64,000 bases of DNA from an uncultured Desulfobulbaceae bacterium (GTDB lineage Bacteria; Desulfobacterota; Desulfobulbia; Desulfobulbales; Desulfobulbaceae): NCBI GenBank assembly GCA_947259225.1, contig CAMYLK010000005.1, positions 62,001 to 126,000 on the forward strand, written 5' to 3'. Positions 48,022 to 56,912 of the stretch are shown here, piece after piece. The position numbers and the translations under genes are program-made. Below the pieces are notes generated by a model that was given only the letters and a program-made list of their open reading frames with translations, had not been told where the DNA came from and did no database searches. The stretch's first letter is position 1. The number at the start of each line of letters is the position of its first letter.

Positions 48022-48370
48022 TTAACCCATGATGGTCGGGCCGAACATGACCATGTTATGGTCCGACATTATTCTTTCCACTGTTTGCCAATAATCGTTC
48101 CGGGCCTTCAGGTTAGACAGCCTGCTGACCCGCATGGTCGTCTCGATCTATTGTGTGGCCAGGAAGTTTCTGGATGCTCACCAGGTCCGCTCCAGCGGCA
48201 TCGTAGCTGATACGGGTTGTTCTGACTTTCGTCCCTTTGCTGTTCAGCAAGATAATTTTGAGACGTCGGTAATCGATGAAACCAGTCGTTAACTCGGAAA
48301 CTTCCATAACTTGAAGACTGCAACGCAACATCACCATGAACAAGGTACTATGATGTAGTTTTTTGCTTGA
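48022..48370 (-). pseudogene. Decayed tyrosine recombinase (phage-type integrase) fragment
   Basis: Reading the minus strand from about 48370: LFMVMLRCSLQVMEVSEL, then IDYRRLKIILLNSKGTKVRTTRISYDA, then AGADLVSIQKLPGHTIDR, then in another frame TTMRVSRLSNLKARNDYWQTVERIM and a stop at 48022. These are in-order pieces of the catalytic domain of XerD-like integrases. The N-terminal domain is missing, a stretch between YDA and AGADL that should hold the His-x-x-Arg motif is deleted, and a frameshift follows PGHTIDR. It cannot be active. It marks an old insertion beside the Met-rich/MsrAB operon. Confidence 0.75.
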
Positions 48371-48457
48371 TTCAACTTCCCAATTGATGATATTTTTAAT
48401 AAGGAATATTTATTTTGTCTTTCTAGCGGTACTTTTGGCATGTATAGGGGAGAGGGA

Positions 48458-48850
48458 ATGTCTGAACAGGAAAAGAGACGTTTTGGTCGTATTCATTTCG
48501 AGCGCCAGGTGCAATTGGATTTTTTCAATCAGTTTTATGATAACTGCCAGATACAGAATCTTTCTTTTGGAGGAATGTTTGTTAATGGAAAATTTCCACA
48601 CAAAGCAAACGACCAGTGTTATGTGAATCTTGCTCAAACAAGCAAAACAACATATTTGACATTAAAGGCACTCTCTAAGGTTGTACGCCAAAATGATGAG
48701 GGAATTGCTCTGGAATTCATTTCAATGTCTTTTGAAAGCCTATTGTCACTGGAAATGATCCTACTCTATCAGGAAAGAGAAAAATCAGTAGATACTGATA
48801 TACAATTGCCCGAAAATATGCCCTTTAAAATCTGTGAGGATGCATTGTAA
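48458..48850 (+). CDS. PilZ-domain protein
   Basis: A 130-residue single-domain PilZ protein, a likely cyclic-di-GMP receptor. The binding motif is present: RRFGR near the N terminus (the RxxxR box) and NLSFGGMF (the D/NxSxxG box, about 34-41). The ATG at 48458 follows a strong GGGGAGAGGG site. It stands alone after the integrase remnant; no effector partner is obvious from context. Confidence 0.9.
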   Translation: MSEQEKRRFGRIHFERQVQLDFFNQFYDNCQIQNLSFGGMFVNGKFPHKANDQCYVNLAQTSKTTYLTLKALSKVVRQNDEGIALEFISMSFESLLSLEMILLYQEREKSVDTDIQLPENMPFKICEDAL

Positions 48851-49182
48851 TACCAGAAAAGTACAATCCGTTTTCAGAGCAAACTGAGTAATTTCTATTC
48901 AAGCTATTTGTGTGAAAATAACGTAATAATAAAGATAAAATCAAGCCTGTTGTGAGGCAGAACCTGGAAGTCTTGAGGATTTTATTATGACCGAATTGCC
49001 TCAACACATGAACAGTTGAGCGATTGTAATGGCGTTTCAATGTTCTTGATGGGATCTCCTCCTTCCACGTTATACGGCCAAAAGCATGTGGATGCTTTGT
49101 GTATTATAATTTTCTGGCAACCTGATGACAGAGCTGTGAAAAATACCATTTAGGGGTATGCATTGAGCAACGTGGATACATT
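48851..49182. other. 332-bp gap upstream of the cNMP/DUF4388 gene
   Basis: No gene seen. A small hairpin AAAGCAT-GTGG-ATGCTTT lies at 49081-49098, followed by TATAAT at 49105-49110, a possible -10 box for the next gene without a clear -35 partner. Confidence 0.4.
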
Positions 49183-50319
49183 ATGAAGAAAAAGGATGAT
49201 AAGTTTCGTGATGCAATATTCGTCATTGTTAACGAAGAGTCATGTCCCCTGTATAGCGTTGGCGAGGAAATAACTGTTGAAAGCTACGGGCTTTCAATGT
49301 CAAACTATAAACCTAGCTGCCTCTATCTTGCCCGGCAAGTTACATCCGTTGTTGCTTCAAAGGATACCTTCGGAGGAATTTCAGGATTATCCACCCAGAA
49401 AACCAGATACGATTGCGGCGGGTGTGAAGGGTTGATCCATTTCGAGTACAAAAAGGATAGAGATTTTGCCACCCTGCAGATGAAGCTGCTCGAAGAAGCG
49501 GAAGAAAAACGTCGGAAGAAGCATCTTGAAAGGTACTTTGGGGTTCTGCGCAAGATTAAATTATTTGATCCGCTGGAAGATGATGCCTTGGCAGACTTTA
49601 CCGTGCTCCTCGAATTTAAAACCATTCCTTTTGGCAAGATGGTCGTCAAGAAAGGATCACCCGGCACCAATTTTTTTATCATATTACAAGGCCAGGTAGA
49701 GGTAAGAGCGGACGATGGCACCAAACTGGTAGACCTTGGGGAAGGAGAAATGTTTGGTGAAATGAGCCTGCTTTCGGCAGAGCCTTTTTTGCACTCAGTT
49801 GCTTCCCTTAATACTTCGCAGCTGGCGATACTCAGTGTAAAGAATTTTAAAGAAATACTGAAGAAACACCCGGTGCTTCAGATGTTCTTATTCAAACTGC
49901 TGGTGGACCGGGCCCAGGCAATGACGCTTAAATCTGGAAATATTGCATCAGGAATGACCGGGGAACTTTCCGAGATAGCGCCAGTTGATCTCTTTCAGCT
50001 GATTAATGCTGCCCGGAAAACAGGGACAGTAAACTTTACTCTCGATAAAGGACGTGGAATGGTCTTTTTCAGAGAAGGTGAAATCGTCTACGCCGGTTAC
50101 CGGAAGCTCCGTAAAAAAGAAGCAGTTTACGCGCTTCTGGGGATAACGAGCGGTCATTTCAGTTATACCAAGGGGATCCCCGATGTACTTAACAACGCTC
50201 CTCCCATTAGCGGTTTTATGGGAATGATGATGGAGGGGGTTCAGAGTCTTGACGAAAGCCGGGATTTAAATACCCAGGGAGATGATGACAAGGGTTTGCC
50301 TCCTCAGCCCCAAATTTAG
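49183..50319 (+). CDS. Cyclic-nucleotide-binding / DUF4388 protein
   Basis: A 378-residue cytosolic protein with three parts. Residues 1-85 are a small domain with cysteines C21, C47, C78 and C81 (DCGGCEG), which may bind metal or act in redox. A cNMP-binding domain covers about 120-240 (PGTNFFIILQGQVEVRADDG, GEGEMFGEMSLLSAEP). A DUF4388 domain lies at about 255-340 (GELSEIAPVDLFQLINAARKTG). DUF4388 proteins are common in deltaproteobacterial signalling but of unknown function. The ligand of the cNMP domain cannot be told. Confidence 0.88.
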   Translation: MKKKDDKFRDAIFVIVNEESCPLYSVGEEITVESYGLSMSNYKPSCLYLARQVTSVVASKDTFGGISGLSTQKTRYDCGGCEGLIHFEYKKDRDFATLQMKLLEEAEEKRRKKHLERYFGVLRKIKLFDPLEDDALADFTVLLEFKTIPFGKMVVKKGSPGTNFFIILQGQVEVRADDGTKLVDLGEGEMFGEMSLLSAEPFLHSVASLNTSQLAILSVKNFKEILKKHPVLQMFLFKLLVDRAQAMTLKSGNIASGMTGELSEIAPVDLFQLINAARKTGTVNFTLDKGRGMVFFREGEIVYAGYRKLRKKEAVYALLGITSGHFSYTKGIPDVLNNAPPISGFMGMMMEGVQSLDESRDLNTQGDDDKGLPPQPQI

Positions 50320-50468
50320 AATTACCTGTATCAAGCTCAACAAATAACATTTTTTCATAATGTTGAGATTATCTTATAGTTTTTCCAATCAAGGGAATAA
50401 TGATAGATGTAAGATGAAGTTGAGTTTTCTTCACTTACATTGTCAGGATGATGTTGAGAGGTTGTGAT

Positions 50469-52055
50469 TTAGTTGTATTCCCTGGTTTTTTGAAAAGAGA
50501 TTTCCGGGAAGTTTTCCATGGTCCGCTCAAGCCACCAATCGTTGGAGGCAAGAAAGGTCAGGTGCCCCTCGGCGTCCACTGCGATGTTGGCCTGGTTTTT
50601 ATTTTTAAACTCGTCCAGTTTACTGGTGTCATTATAGTAAATCCAACGTGCGGTGGCATATTCCACCGGCTCGGTGGTCGCGTCAACCCCATATTCAGCT
50701 TTCAGCCGGGCCATGATGACATCAAACTGCAGAACCCCCACAGCACCAAGAATATAATTGCTGTCCATAAGCGGTTTGAATAGCTGGACAGCTCCTTCTT
50801 CTGCCATCTGTTCCAGCCCTTTATTGAGTTGTTTGGCCTTTAACGGATTTTTGAGCAGTATCCTGCGAAAATGTTCCGGTGCAAAGTTAGGGATACCGGT
50901 AAATTTGAGCGGTTCCTTTTCGGTGAATGTATCGCCTATTTTAATTGTGCCGTGATTGTGGATGCCGATGATGTCGCCGGGGTAGGCTTCTTCAACATTG
51001 CTCCGATCCTGGGCCATAAAGATTGTAGCATTGGACAGGGTTACTTCCTTGCCGAGACGGTGATGGGCTATTTTCATGCCTCGGGTAAACTTTCCAGAGC
51101 AGATACGAAAAAAAGCTATCCTGTCGCGATGGGCAGGGTTCATGTTGGCCTGGATTTTAAAAGTGAAGCCGGAAAAGGATTCTTCGTCCGGTAAGACAAA
51201 CCGGTCGGTTGTCGGCCGGGGACCCGGTGGAGGGGCAAGCTCAATAAAGGCATCGAGCATTTCCTTAACGCCGAAGTTGTTGACAGCACTGCCAAAGAAA
51301 ACCGGTGTCTGGCTGGCCTTCATGTATTCCTCATGCTCAAAAGGGTTGGCAGCACCCTCTAACAGTTCAAGATCTTCCCGCAGGGTATCTGCCTGGCTGC
51401 CGAGCAGTTCCTCAAGAACAGGATCGTTTATATCTTTGACCAGGAGCCCGTCCTGCAGACTGGTTGCCTGACTGGGAGTAAAGAGATGCAGCTGCCGTTG
51501 GTGGATGTTGTAAACACCCTTAAAGTTCTTGCCCATACCGATGGGCCATGAAAGAGGCGTGCATTCAATTTGAAGCTTGTCTTCTATTTCGGCAAGAATG
51601 TCCAGAGGGTCCAGACCCTCCCGGTCAAGTTTATTGATAAAGGTTATGATGGGGGTGTTTCGCATCCGGCAGACCTCCATCAGTTTCATGGTCTGGGTCT
51701 CAACCCCCTTGGCACTGTCGATAACCATCAGGGCACTGTCCACTGCTGTGAGGACCCGGTAGGTATCCTCGGAGAAATCCTTATGGCCCGGGGTGTCCAG
51801 CAGGTTGATTTCGCAATCACGGTAGTTGAACTTCATTACTGATGAGGTGACCGAGATGCCGCGCTCCTGTTCAATTGACATCCAGTCGCTTACTGCGTGA
51901 TTATCAGTTTTTCTCGATTTTACAGCACCTGCCATCTGGATGGCCCCCCCGAAAAGCAGGAGCTTTTCCGTCAGGGTTGTTTTGCCGGCATCCGGATGAC
52001 TGATGATACCGAAAGTGCGTCTTCGCTGTATTTCCCTTTTTATTGTACTGCTCAA
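50469..52055 (-). CDS. prfC: Peptide chain release factor 3
   Basis: GTPase that recycles RF1 and RF2 after peptide release. The 528 residues match the family. GTP-binding motifs are SHPDAGKTT (about 19-27), DTPGHKDF and NKLDREG; domain II and the RF3-specific C-terminal domain follow. The start appears to be TTG at 52055 ([19 protein letters not shown]); no ATG lies between it and the first conserved residue. Convergent with the DUF4388 gene. Confidence 0.95.
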   Translation of the reverse strand: MSSTIKREIQRRRTFGIISHPDAGKTTLTEKLLLFGGAIQMAGAVKSRKTDNHAVSDWMSIEQERGISVTSSVMKFNYRDCEINLLDTPGHKDFSEDTYRVLTAVDSALMVIDSAKGVETQTMKLMEVCRMRNTPIITFINKLDREGLDPLDILAEIEDKLQIECTPLSWPIGMGKNFKGVYNIHQRQLHLFTPSQATSLQDGLLVKDINDPVLEELLGSQADTLREDLELLEGAANPFEHEEYMKASQTPVFFGSAVNNFGVKEMLDAFIELAPPPGPRPTTDRFVLPDEESFSGFTFKIQANMNPAHRDRIAFFRICSGKFTRGMKIAHHRLGKEVTLSNATIFMAQDRSNVEEAYPGDIIGIHNHGTIKIGDTFTEKEPLKFTGIPNFAPEHFRRILLKNPLKAKQLNKGLEQMAEEGAVQLFKPLMDSNYILGAVGVLQFDVIMARLKAEYGVDATTEPVEYATARWIYYNDTSKLDEFKNKNQANIAVDAEGHLTFLASNDWWLERTMENFPEISFQKTREYN

Positions 52056-52100
52056 TAGACTGCCTGTTATCCTGTTATCGTTATTCGTTTGAAACGGTAA

Positions 52101-52132
52101 TATAAAAAACGGGCCGCAACGATGCGACCCGT
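52101..52132 (-). terminator. Intrinsic terminator after the glutamate dehydrogenase gene
   Basis: On the minus strand ACGGGTCGCA, loop TCGT, TGCGGCCCGT (one G-T pair) forms a 10-bp stem followed by TTTTTTATATT. It lies between the end of gdh and the start of prfC, so the two are separately transcribed. Confidence 0.85.
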
Positions 52133-52196
52133 CAAGGTGGGGTTATATACCCTGAAAAAGAAGGTTTGTCAGCAATTACTTGATGACTGCTGACCC

Positions 52197-53483
52197 TTAC
52201 CCGTTCTGGAAGTACTCTTTGGTGCCTTTTTCGGTAATGGCCCCGGCTATTCGCTGGACACCTATCAGGTATGCAGCAGTGCGGAGGCTTATCTGTTTTT
52301 CTTCCGCCAGGTCAAAGATAGCTTTGGCCTCTCGGTCTATCTTGTTCTTCAGACGGTCGTTCACCTCACTCTCTTCCCAGTACAGGCCGCCCCGGTTCTG
52401 TACCCATTCAAAATAGCTGACCGTTACCCCACCGGCGTTGACCAGGACGTCGGGCAGCACAGTAACATAGTTTTTTTTCAGGATGGCGTCAGCCTCGGAG
52501 GTAACCGGGCCGTTTGCAATCTCTAAGACCAGTTTTGCCTTTATTCTATCCGCATTCTCTTTATGAACCTGATTTTCAAGGGCAGCTAACACCAGTACAT
52601 CAACATCCAGCCCCAGAAGTTCCTCCATGCTTATTTTTTGATATCGCTGAAAGTCACACACAGAACCGTCGCAGTACATCATGGTTTTTATGTCTTTGTG
52701 CTCTTCCTTGTGTTCCATGACTTTTTCAGGTTCCAGGCCTTCTTCGCTGTAAATTGCTCCCTTGGAATCAGCAATGGCAACAAACTTGAAACCTGCTTCC
52801 CTTGCCAGCCGCGCGAAGTGATAGCCTGCATTGCCGAACCCCTGCACTGCAAGTGTCATTTCAGCGGGTTGCAGGTTGTTTCGTTTTACCCATTGCTGCA
52901 GGACATACAGGGCACCCCGCCCGGTTGCGGCAACCCTTCCCAGTGAACCGTTAAGGTAGACTGGCTTGCCGGTGATAACCCCGGGCAGCTGCTCCCGTTT
53001 TATCTGGGCATATTCATCAGCCATCCAACCCATTATAGTTGAGTTGGTGTACACATCCGGTGCCGGAATGTCCCGTTTGGGCCCGACTATATCGGCTATT
53101 TCCCTGATATATCCACGGGAAAGCCTTTCCAGTTCCAATCGGGACAGGTCTTTCGGATTGACAATGATTCCTCCCTTGGCTCCTCCAAAAGGAAGGTCCA
53201 TAACCGCGCACTTGATGGTCATCCAGAAGCTGAGTGAGGTAACCTCATCAAGCGACACATCCGGGTGGTAGCGGATTCCACCCTTGGTGGGTCCCCGGGT
53301 ATCATCAAACTGTACCCGGTAACCAGTAAAGACCTTGAGGCTGCCATCATCCATTCGCATGGGAATACTGACTGAGAGAGATAATTTGGGATGTTTTAGT
53401 TTTTCCTCCACGTCATCAGTCAGGTCAACATGTTTGAAGACTTCGTTCAGTCGTGTCTGGGCATCAGCAAAAATAGTTTTCAT
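52197..53483 (-). CDS. gdhA: Glutamate dehydrogenase (NAD(P)-dependent)
   Basis: Interconverts glutamate with 2-oxoglutarate and ammonia. It is about 428 residues, the usual size of the hexameric class. It has DDGSLKVFTGYRVQFDDTRGPTKGGIRYH-type substrate region (about 44-72), PFGGAKGGI with the catalytic lysine, and the dinucleotide fold VQGFGNAGYHFARLA. The ATG at 53483 is chosen by family length; an in-frame extension to 53549 runs back into the SPFH remnant, whose stop lies 5 bp upstream. Confidence 0.93.
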   Translation of the reverse strand: MKTIFADAQTRLNEVFKHVDLTDDVEEKLKHPKLSLSVSIPMRMDDGSLKVFTGYRVQFDDTRGPTKGGIRYHPDVSLDEVTSLSFWMTIKCAVMDLPFGGAKGGIIVNPKDLSRLELERLSRGYIREIADIVGPKRDIPAPDVYTNSTIMGWMADEYAQIKREQLPGVITGKPVYLNGSLGRVAATGRGALYVLQQWVKRNNLQPAEMTLAVQGFGNAGYHFARLAREAGFKFVAIADSKGAIYSEEGLEPEKVMEHKEEHKDIKTMMYCDGSVCDFQRYQKISMEELLGLDVDVLVLAALENQVHKENADRIKAKLVLEIANGPVTSEADAILKKNYVTVLPDVLVNAGGVTVSYFEWVQNRGGLYWEESEVNDRLKNKIDREAKAIFDLAEEKQISLRTAAYLIGVQRIAGAITEKGTKEYFQNG

Positions 53484-53487
53484 GTTT

Positions 53488-53917
53488 TTATTTTTTTCCG
53501 GATTGTTTTGCGGGTTTATTGACATTCCGGGCTTTCTTGTCAAGCCCATCCATCATCTGGACAATATTTGACACACCAAGGACCGCTGCTGACACTTCAT
53601 ATCCGGAGCCGGACCCATTGACCTGGACCACCGGTACTTTAACAATATCCGGGTTGGCCCGGGACGCATCCAGTGATTTTTCCAGGAGGCAGGGAAGGGG
53701 CCAGGTGGATGCGTTTCAGCAGGCCGACTTCGCTGGCATCAACAGTCAGAAAAGTGCGGGACAGCAAGCCGATCAGGCCAAGAAAGATGAACAGGAATGG
53801 TATGAAGCGTTCCGCATTCTTGAACCTTTTAGTCCTGTCCGGGTCACTGGAAAATCCTCTTTTTATCAGCAGGAGGCCGAAGATTATCACTGCGAGTGAT
53901 GCAAAAGCTACGTACAT
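53488..53917 (-). pseudogene. SPFH/band-7 (flotillin-like) protein remnant with internal deletion
   Basis: From 53917 the minus strand encodes two membrane helices and then LLSRTFLTVDASEVGLLKRIHLAPSLPPGKI, a typical start of SPFH-domain proteins. At about 53675 the frame breaks; in the +1 frame the sequence continues EKSLDASRANPDIVKVPVVQVNG and SAAVLGVSNIVQMMDGL to a stop at 53488, which looks like a C-terminal tail. About 150 residues or more of the SPFH core are missing between them. The join lies in CTGGAaaaatcaCTGGA, so deletion between the short CTGGA repeats is a plausible cause. Confidence 0.65.
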
Positions 53918-54098
53918 GATTTCCCTCTTTTAATGAACTTTCGGCCTGCGGGCAGGTCGATGTGTTGCATAAAACATTACAGAAGTAATGTTAAAATTAT
54001 ATGGAAATCAGGGGGTAATAGCAAGAAAGGAGTTGTATAAGGGGGAAGGTCTTCTGCTCAACCTGCCCCCGCAACGATGTGAAAGAGTTTTCTGGGTA

Positions 54099-54662
54099 CT
54101 AAGCTGTGAAAATCGTCTTGCCGGCAACTGCAATCGCAGCCCTGGCAATATTTGCCCCATGCTGTCTGGCGACTGAGAGTGCCTCTTCGCTGACGCCGAC
54201 ATGTTCCATGTCTTCGTCAGCGGACCTGCCGTACGGGCCCCAGTGCAAACCGCCTTTTTTGTAATTCGGGGTGTTTTTCGGCAGGGGAACAATGAGCATG
54301 CCGAGCTCAGCAATGTTATTGAGCATTGACAGCATGGCCACTTCGGTTCCGCCTCCGGCACCACCGAAGCCGCCGCCGGACGTAAATACTCCTGCCACTC
54401 TGCCGTTCATCAGGTTCTTCATCCAGAGTCCTGAACAGACCGTATCGATGAATTTTTTAACACGCCAATCAACCGCACCCATGTGAACAGGACTGCCAAA
54501 AATGACACCATCACTGGTGGTCATGTCATCGGCAGAGACCTCCTCAGCCTTTTTGAGTACCGCAGTGACACCTTCTACCGAGTTAACACCATCTGTAACA
54601 GCATTTGCCATCTTCTCTGTGTTGCCGTAATCACTTGCATATAAGATAAGTACCTGTGCCAT
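54099..54662 (-). CDS. Flavodoxin/WrbA-like NAD(P)H-dependent FMN oxidoreductase
   Basis: A 187-residue flavodoxin-fold protein. The phosphate-binding loop is YASDYGNTEKMA (about 6-17), followed by FGSPVHMGAVDWRVKKF and a glycine-rich FTSGGGFGGAGGG that helps bind FMN. It resembles WrbA-type quinone reductases. AGGAGG lies seven bases before the ATG at 54662, which decides the start. It is the last gene of a MarR-YceI-flavodoxin unit and probably takes part in quinone or oxidant protection. Confidence 0.88.
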   Translation of the reverse strand: MAQVLILYASDYGNTEKMANAVTDGVNSVEGVTAVLKKAEEVSADDMTTSDGVIFGSPVHMGAVDWRVKKFIDTVCSGLWMKNLMNGRVAGVFTSGGGFGGAGGGTEVAMLSMLNNIAELGMLIVPLPKNTPNYKKGGLHWGPYGRSADEDMEHVGVSEEALSVARQHGANIARAAIAVAGKTIFTA

Positions 54663-54725
54663 AACCTGTCCTCCTGCTTTCAAAGATGTTTCAGGGATAA
54701 AAGTTTAGTCCAATCAGGTATTCTT

Positions 54726-55310
54726 TCATTTTTTCAGAATACCTTCTCCCTCCAGGTGGATCTTGACTTCTTTGCCGATCAACAGGCCGCCGGTTTCCAG
54801 CACCTTGTTGTAGGTCATCCCAAATTCACTGCGGTCTATCTGTCCATTGAGTAAGATTCCCATCCGCTGGTTGCCCCATGGATCCTTGACCGGTCCGTTC
54901 AGTTCACCTTCCAATTTGATCTCTTTGACCACATCCCTGATCTGCAGAACACCTGTGACAGCGTATGTGTTGCTACCGGTGGGATCAACGGACGTGGTTT
55001 TGAAAGTAATGGCTGGAAATTTAGTTATATCAAAAAAATCAGGACTCCTGAGATGGTCGTCCCTTTTTTGGATTCTGGTATCGATACTCTCAACCTTGAT
55101 ATCTGCAGTGAGAGATTTCAATTTGTTGTCGGCATCAAGTTCGAAACTGGCTGTATACTCCCTGAATGCTCCTTTAACATTGGTGATGACCATATGCTTG
55201 ACGGAAAAGCCGATTTCCGTGTGGTCGGAATCAACAACATACACGTCTGCGATGGCCGGACCGCCAATAAAAAGGAGGAGGGCAGTTATAAGGATGATAA
55301 GTTTTTTCAT
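54726..55310 (-). CDS. YceI-family periplasmic lipid-binding protein
   Basis: A 194-residue lipocalin-like protein that binds polyisoprenoid-type molecules in relatives. It has a clear signal peptide (1-21, ending PAIA before DVYVVDSDHTEIGFSVKHM) and the family blocks RDDHLRSPDFFDITKFPAITFKS-like sequence (about 85-107) and GILLNGQIDRSEFGM. GGAGG precedes the ATG at 55310. It lies between marR and the flavodoxin gene. Confidence 0.93.
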   Translation of the reverse strand: MKKLIILITALLLFIGGPAIADVYVVDSDHTEIGFSVKHMVITNVKGAFREYTASFELDADNKLKSLTADIKVESIDTRIQKRDDHLRSPDFFDITKFPAITFKTTSVDPTGSNTYAVTGVLQIRDVVKEIKLEGELNGPVKDPWGNQRMGILLNGQIDRSEFGMTYNKVLETGGLLIGKEVKIHLEGEGILKK

Positions 55311-55414
55311 AATAGGCCTCCTTAAATTAAAAGTAATAAGCAAGAGTGATTACAAGGAAGAGAGAATTTCTCTTACCAGTCAATCAAAGGCCAATTCTGT
55401 CAATGCAGCTTACA

Positions 55415-55867
55415 TCATTCACCGGTACCAAGCTTCTTGCACAATCTTCCAAGATCCTTCTGTTCGGTCATGTTCAGCCTGCCGATGGACTTCATTATCT
55501 GAGCTGCATGGTCAGGAAAAATCTTTTTGGTCAGTCGTTTACCGGAAGGTGTGAGGACAACCTTAAAGTAGCGGCGGTCTTTCATTTCCCGCTGGCGCTC
55601 TACAAGGTTTCTTTTTTCCAGGTTGTCGATGACCGTAGTGATGTTTCCCGTGGTTTTCAGAATTTTTTCGGCAAGGTCACGCTGGTACATTGGCCCCAGG
55701 TGGTACAACGCCTCAAGCACTCCGAACTGGCTCATGGTTAACTTGTTCCTGGACAGGTGATTGCTTACTTCAGCGGTGACGGTATTCGAACACCGCATAA
55801 GTTTCACAAAAGTTTCCAGGGCCAGTGCTTCCTTTTTTACTCCTTTGTACTTTACCATTTTTTTCAC
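55415..55867 (-). CDS. MarR-family regulator
   Basis: A 150-residue winged-helix regulator: N-terminal dimer helix with a lone cysteine (LMRCSNTVTAEVSNHL), recognition region TMSQFGVLEALYHLG..QRDLAEKILKTTGNITTVIDNLEKRNLV (about 45-90) and wing. GTG 55867 or ATG 55858 may be the start. A perfect 16-bp palindrome sits 16-31 bp upstream. It probably controls itself and the yceI and flavodoxin genes behind it; the inducer may be an oxidant or quinone. Confidence 0.9.
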   Translation of the reverse strand: MKKMVKYKGVKKEALALETFVKLMRCSNTVTAEVSNHLSRNKLTMSQFGVLEALYHLGPMYQRDLAEKILKTTGNITTVIDNLEKRNLVERQREMKDRRYFKVVLTPSGKRLTKKIFPDHAAQIMKSIGRLNMTEQKDLGRLCKKLGTGE

Positions 55868-55882
55868 CCACTATTTTTTTTT

Positions 55883-55898
55883 AACTTAATATTAAGTT
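55883..55898. promoter_or_regulatory. Probable MarR operator (perfect 16-bp palindrome)
   Basis: AACTTAATATTAAGTT reads the same on both strands and lies just before the marR start, in the intergenic region shared with the divergent Fe-S protein gene. Size and position suit a MarR dimer site; it could affect both directions. Confidence 0.65.
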
Positions 55899-56024
55899 GG
55901 ATAGTTTTTGCTAATTGTCAAGCTATTCATGCTAATTTTTATTGCCAAATGTTGTTTTTTATTAATTATGAGGTACCTTTTCAGGTAAAAGATAAGTCGG
56001 AATAGTTTAATGTAAGGTATTATT

Positions 56025-56912
56025 ATGAGTCTGAGTGAACAAGATCCAGGCCGATGGATTGTTGAAATAATTGAGAAATACGTTACCGAGGCGCCGGAAA
56101 ACTCACTTGGCCTGCCAACAGGGGAGAAGGCATTCGACAGTCCGTTGGTTGGTTTCTCAAGTGGTGCAGACAAATTATTCGATGAATTTAAAAATCATAT
56201 CGGCAGTTTTTATTTTACACCGATGGAACTGTTTCAGAAAACATTCCCAGGGATTGAAACTCAGCCGTCGGAACTGGTGATATTAAGTTGGATCATTCCA
56301 TCGACAAACAGGACTCGAACCGAACAGGCAGTTCAGAAAAAATATCCGTCCGAGAGATGGGCAAGAACAAGAGCCCTTGGTGAGGATTTTAACAATTCGT
56401 TGCGGCATTGGTTAATAGATACATTGACAGAAAAAAACATTCCGGCTCTGGCCCCTCTTCTTTCTCCATTCTGGAGCCGTTATAACGAAGGTCCTTATGC
56501 ACCCTGTTCGAATTGGTCGGAACGTCATGCTGCCTATACGGCAGGGCTCGGAACCTTTGGTCTGTGTGATGGCCTGATCACTCCGGTCGGTAAGGCTGTC
56601 CGGGTTGGCTCAGTCATTGCAAGGCTTGATGTGCCTGCAAGCCCCAGACCGTACAGCGATCACCATGCCTATTGCCTTCATTTTACCCATGACACCTGCA
56701 GGGAATGCATCCCCAGATGTCCTGTCAATGCGCTGAGTGAAAGAGGGCATGATAAACAGCGCTGCATGCAGTACACAGAAAAGACGATGAATAAATATAT
56801 TAAAGAGAATTATGGCCTGGATACCTATGCATGTGGGCTGTGTCAGGCTGGAGTAGCGTGTACGTTCGGTATTCCCGAAGCCGGGCAGCTGGTGAAGAAA
56901 AAAGAATCATGA
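56025..56912 (+). CDS. QueG-like 4Fe-4S protein
   Basis: A 295-residue cytosolic protein of the epoxyqueuosine-reductase-related group. It has the conserved NWSERHAAYTAGLGTFGLCDGLIT block (about 164-187) and a C-terminal ferredoxin region with CRECIPRC and a later CGLCQAGVAC for two clusters. Most of the B12-binding half typical of QueG is not recognisable, so true QueG activity is doubtful. Its stop overlaps the macrodomain gene (ATGA), tying the two together. Confidence 0.8.
   Translation: MSLSEQDPGRWIVEIIEKYVTEAPENSLGLPTGEKAFDSPLVGFSSGADKLFDEFKNHIGSFYFTPMELFQKTFPGIETQPSELVILSWIIPSTNRTRTEQAVQKKYPSERWARTRALGEDFNNSLRHWLIDTLTEKNIPALAPLLSPFWSRYNEGPYAPCSNWSERHAAYTAGLGTFGLCDGLITPVGKAVRVGSVIARLDVPASPRPYSDHHAYCLHFTHDTCRECIPRCPVNALSERGHDKQRCMQYTEKTMNKYIKENYGLDTYACGLCQAGVACTFGIPEAGQLVKKKES

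Noticed and set aside
47977-48210. 77-codon plus-strand frame after msrAB
   Set aside because: It is antisense to the integrase remnant, whose minus-strand reading gives recognisable recombinase segments.
53519-53899. 126-codon plus-strand frame
   Set aside because: Antisense to the SPFH remnant and the gdh leader; no recognisable features.
54847-55554. 235-codon plus-strand frame over yceI
   Set aside because: Antisense to yceI and marR ends; no ribosome site and no family features.
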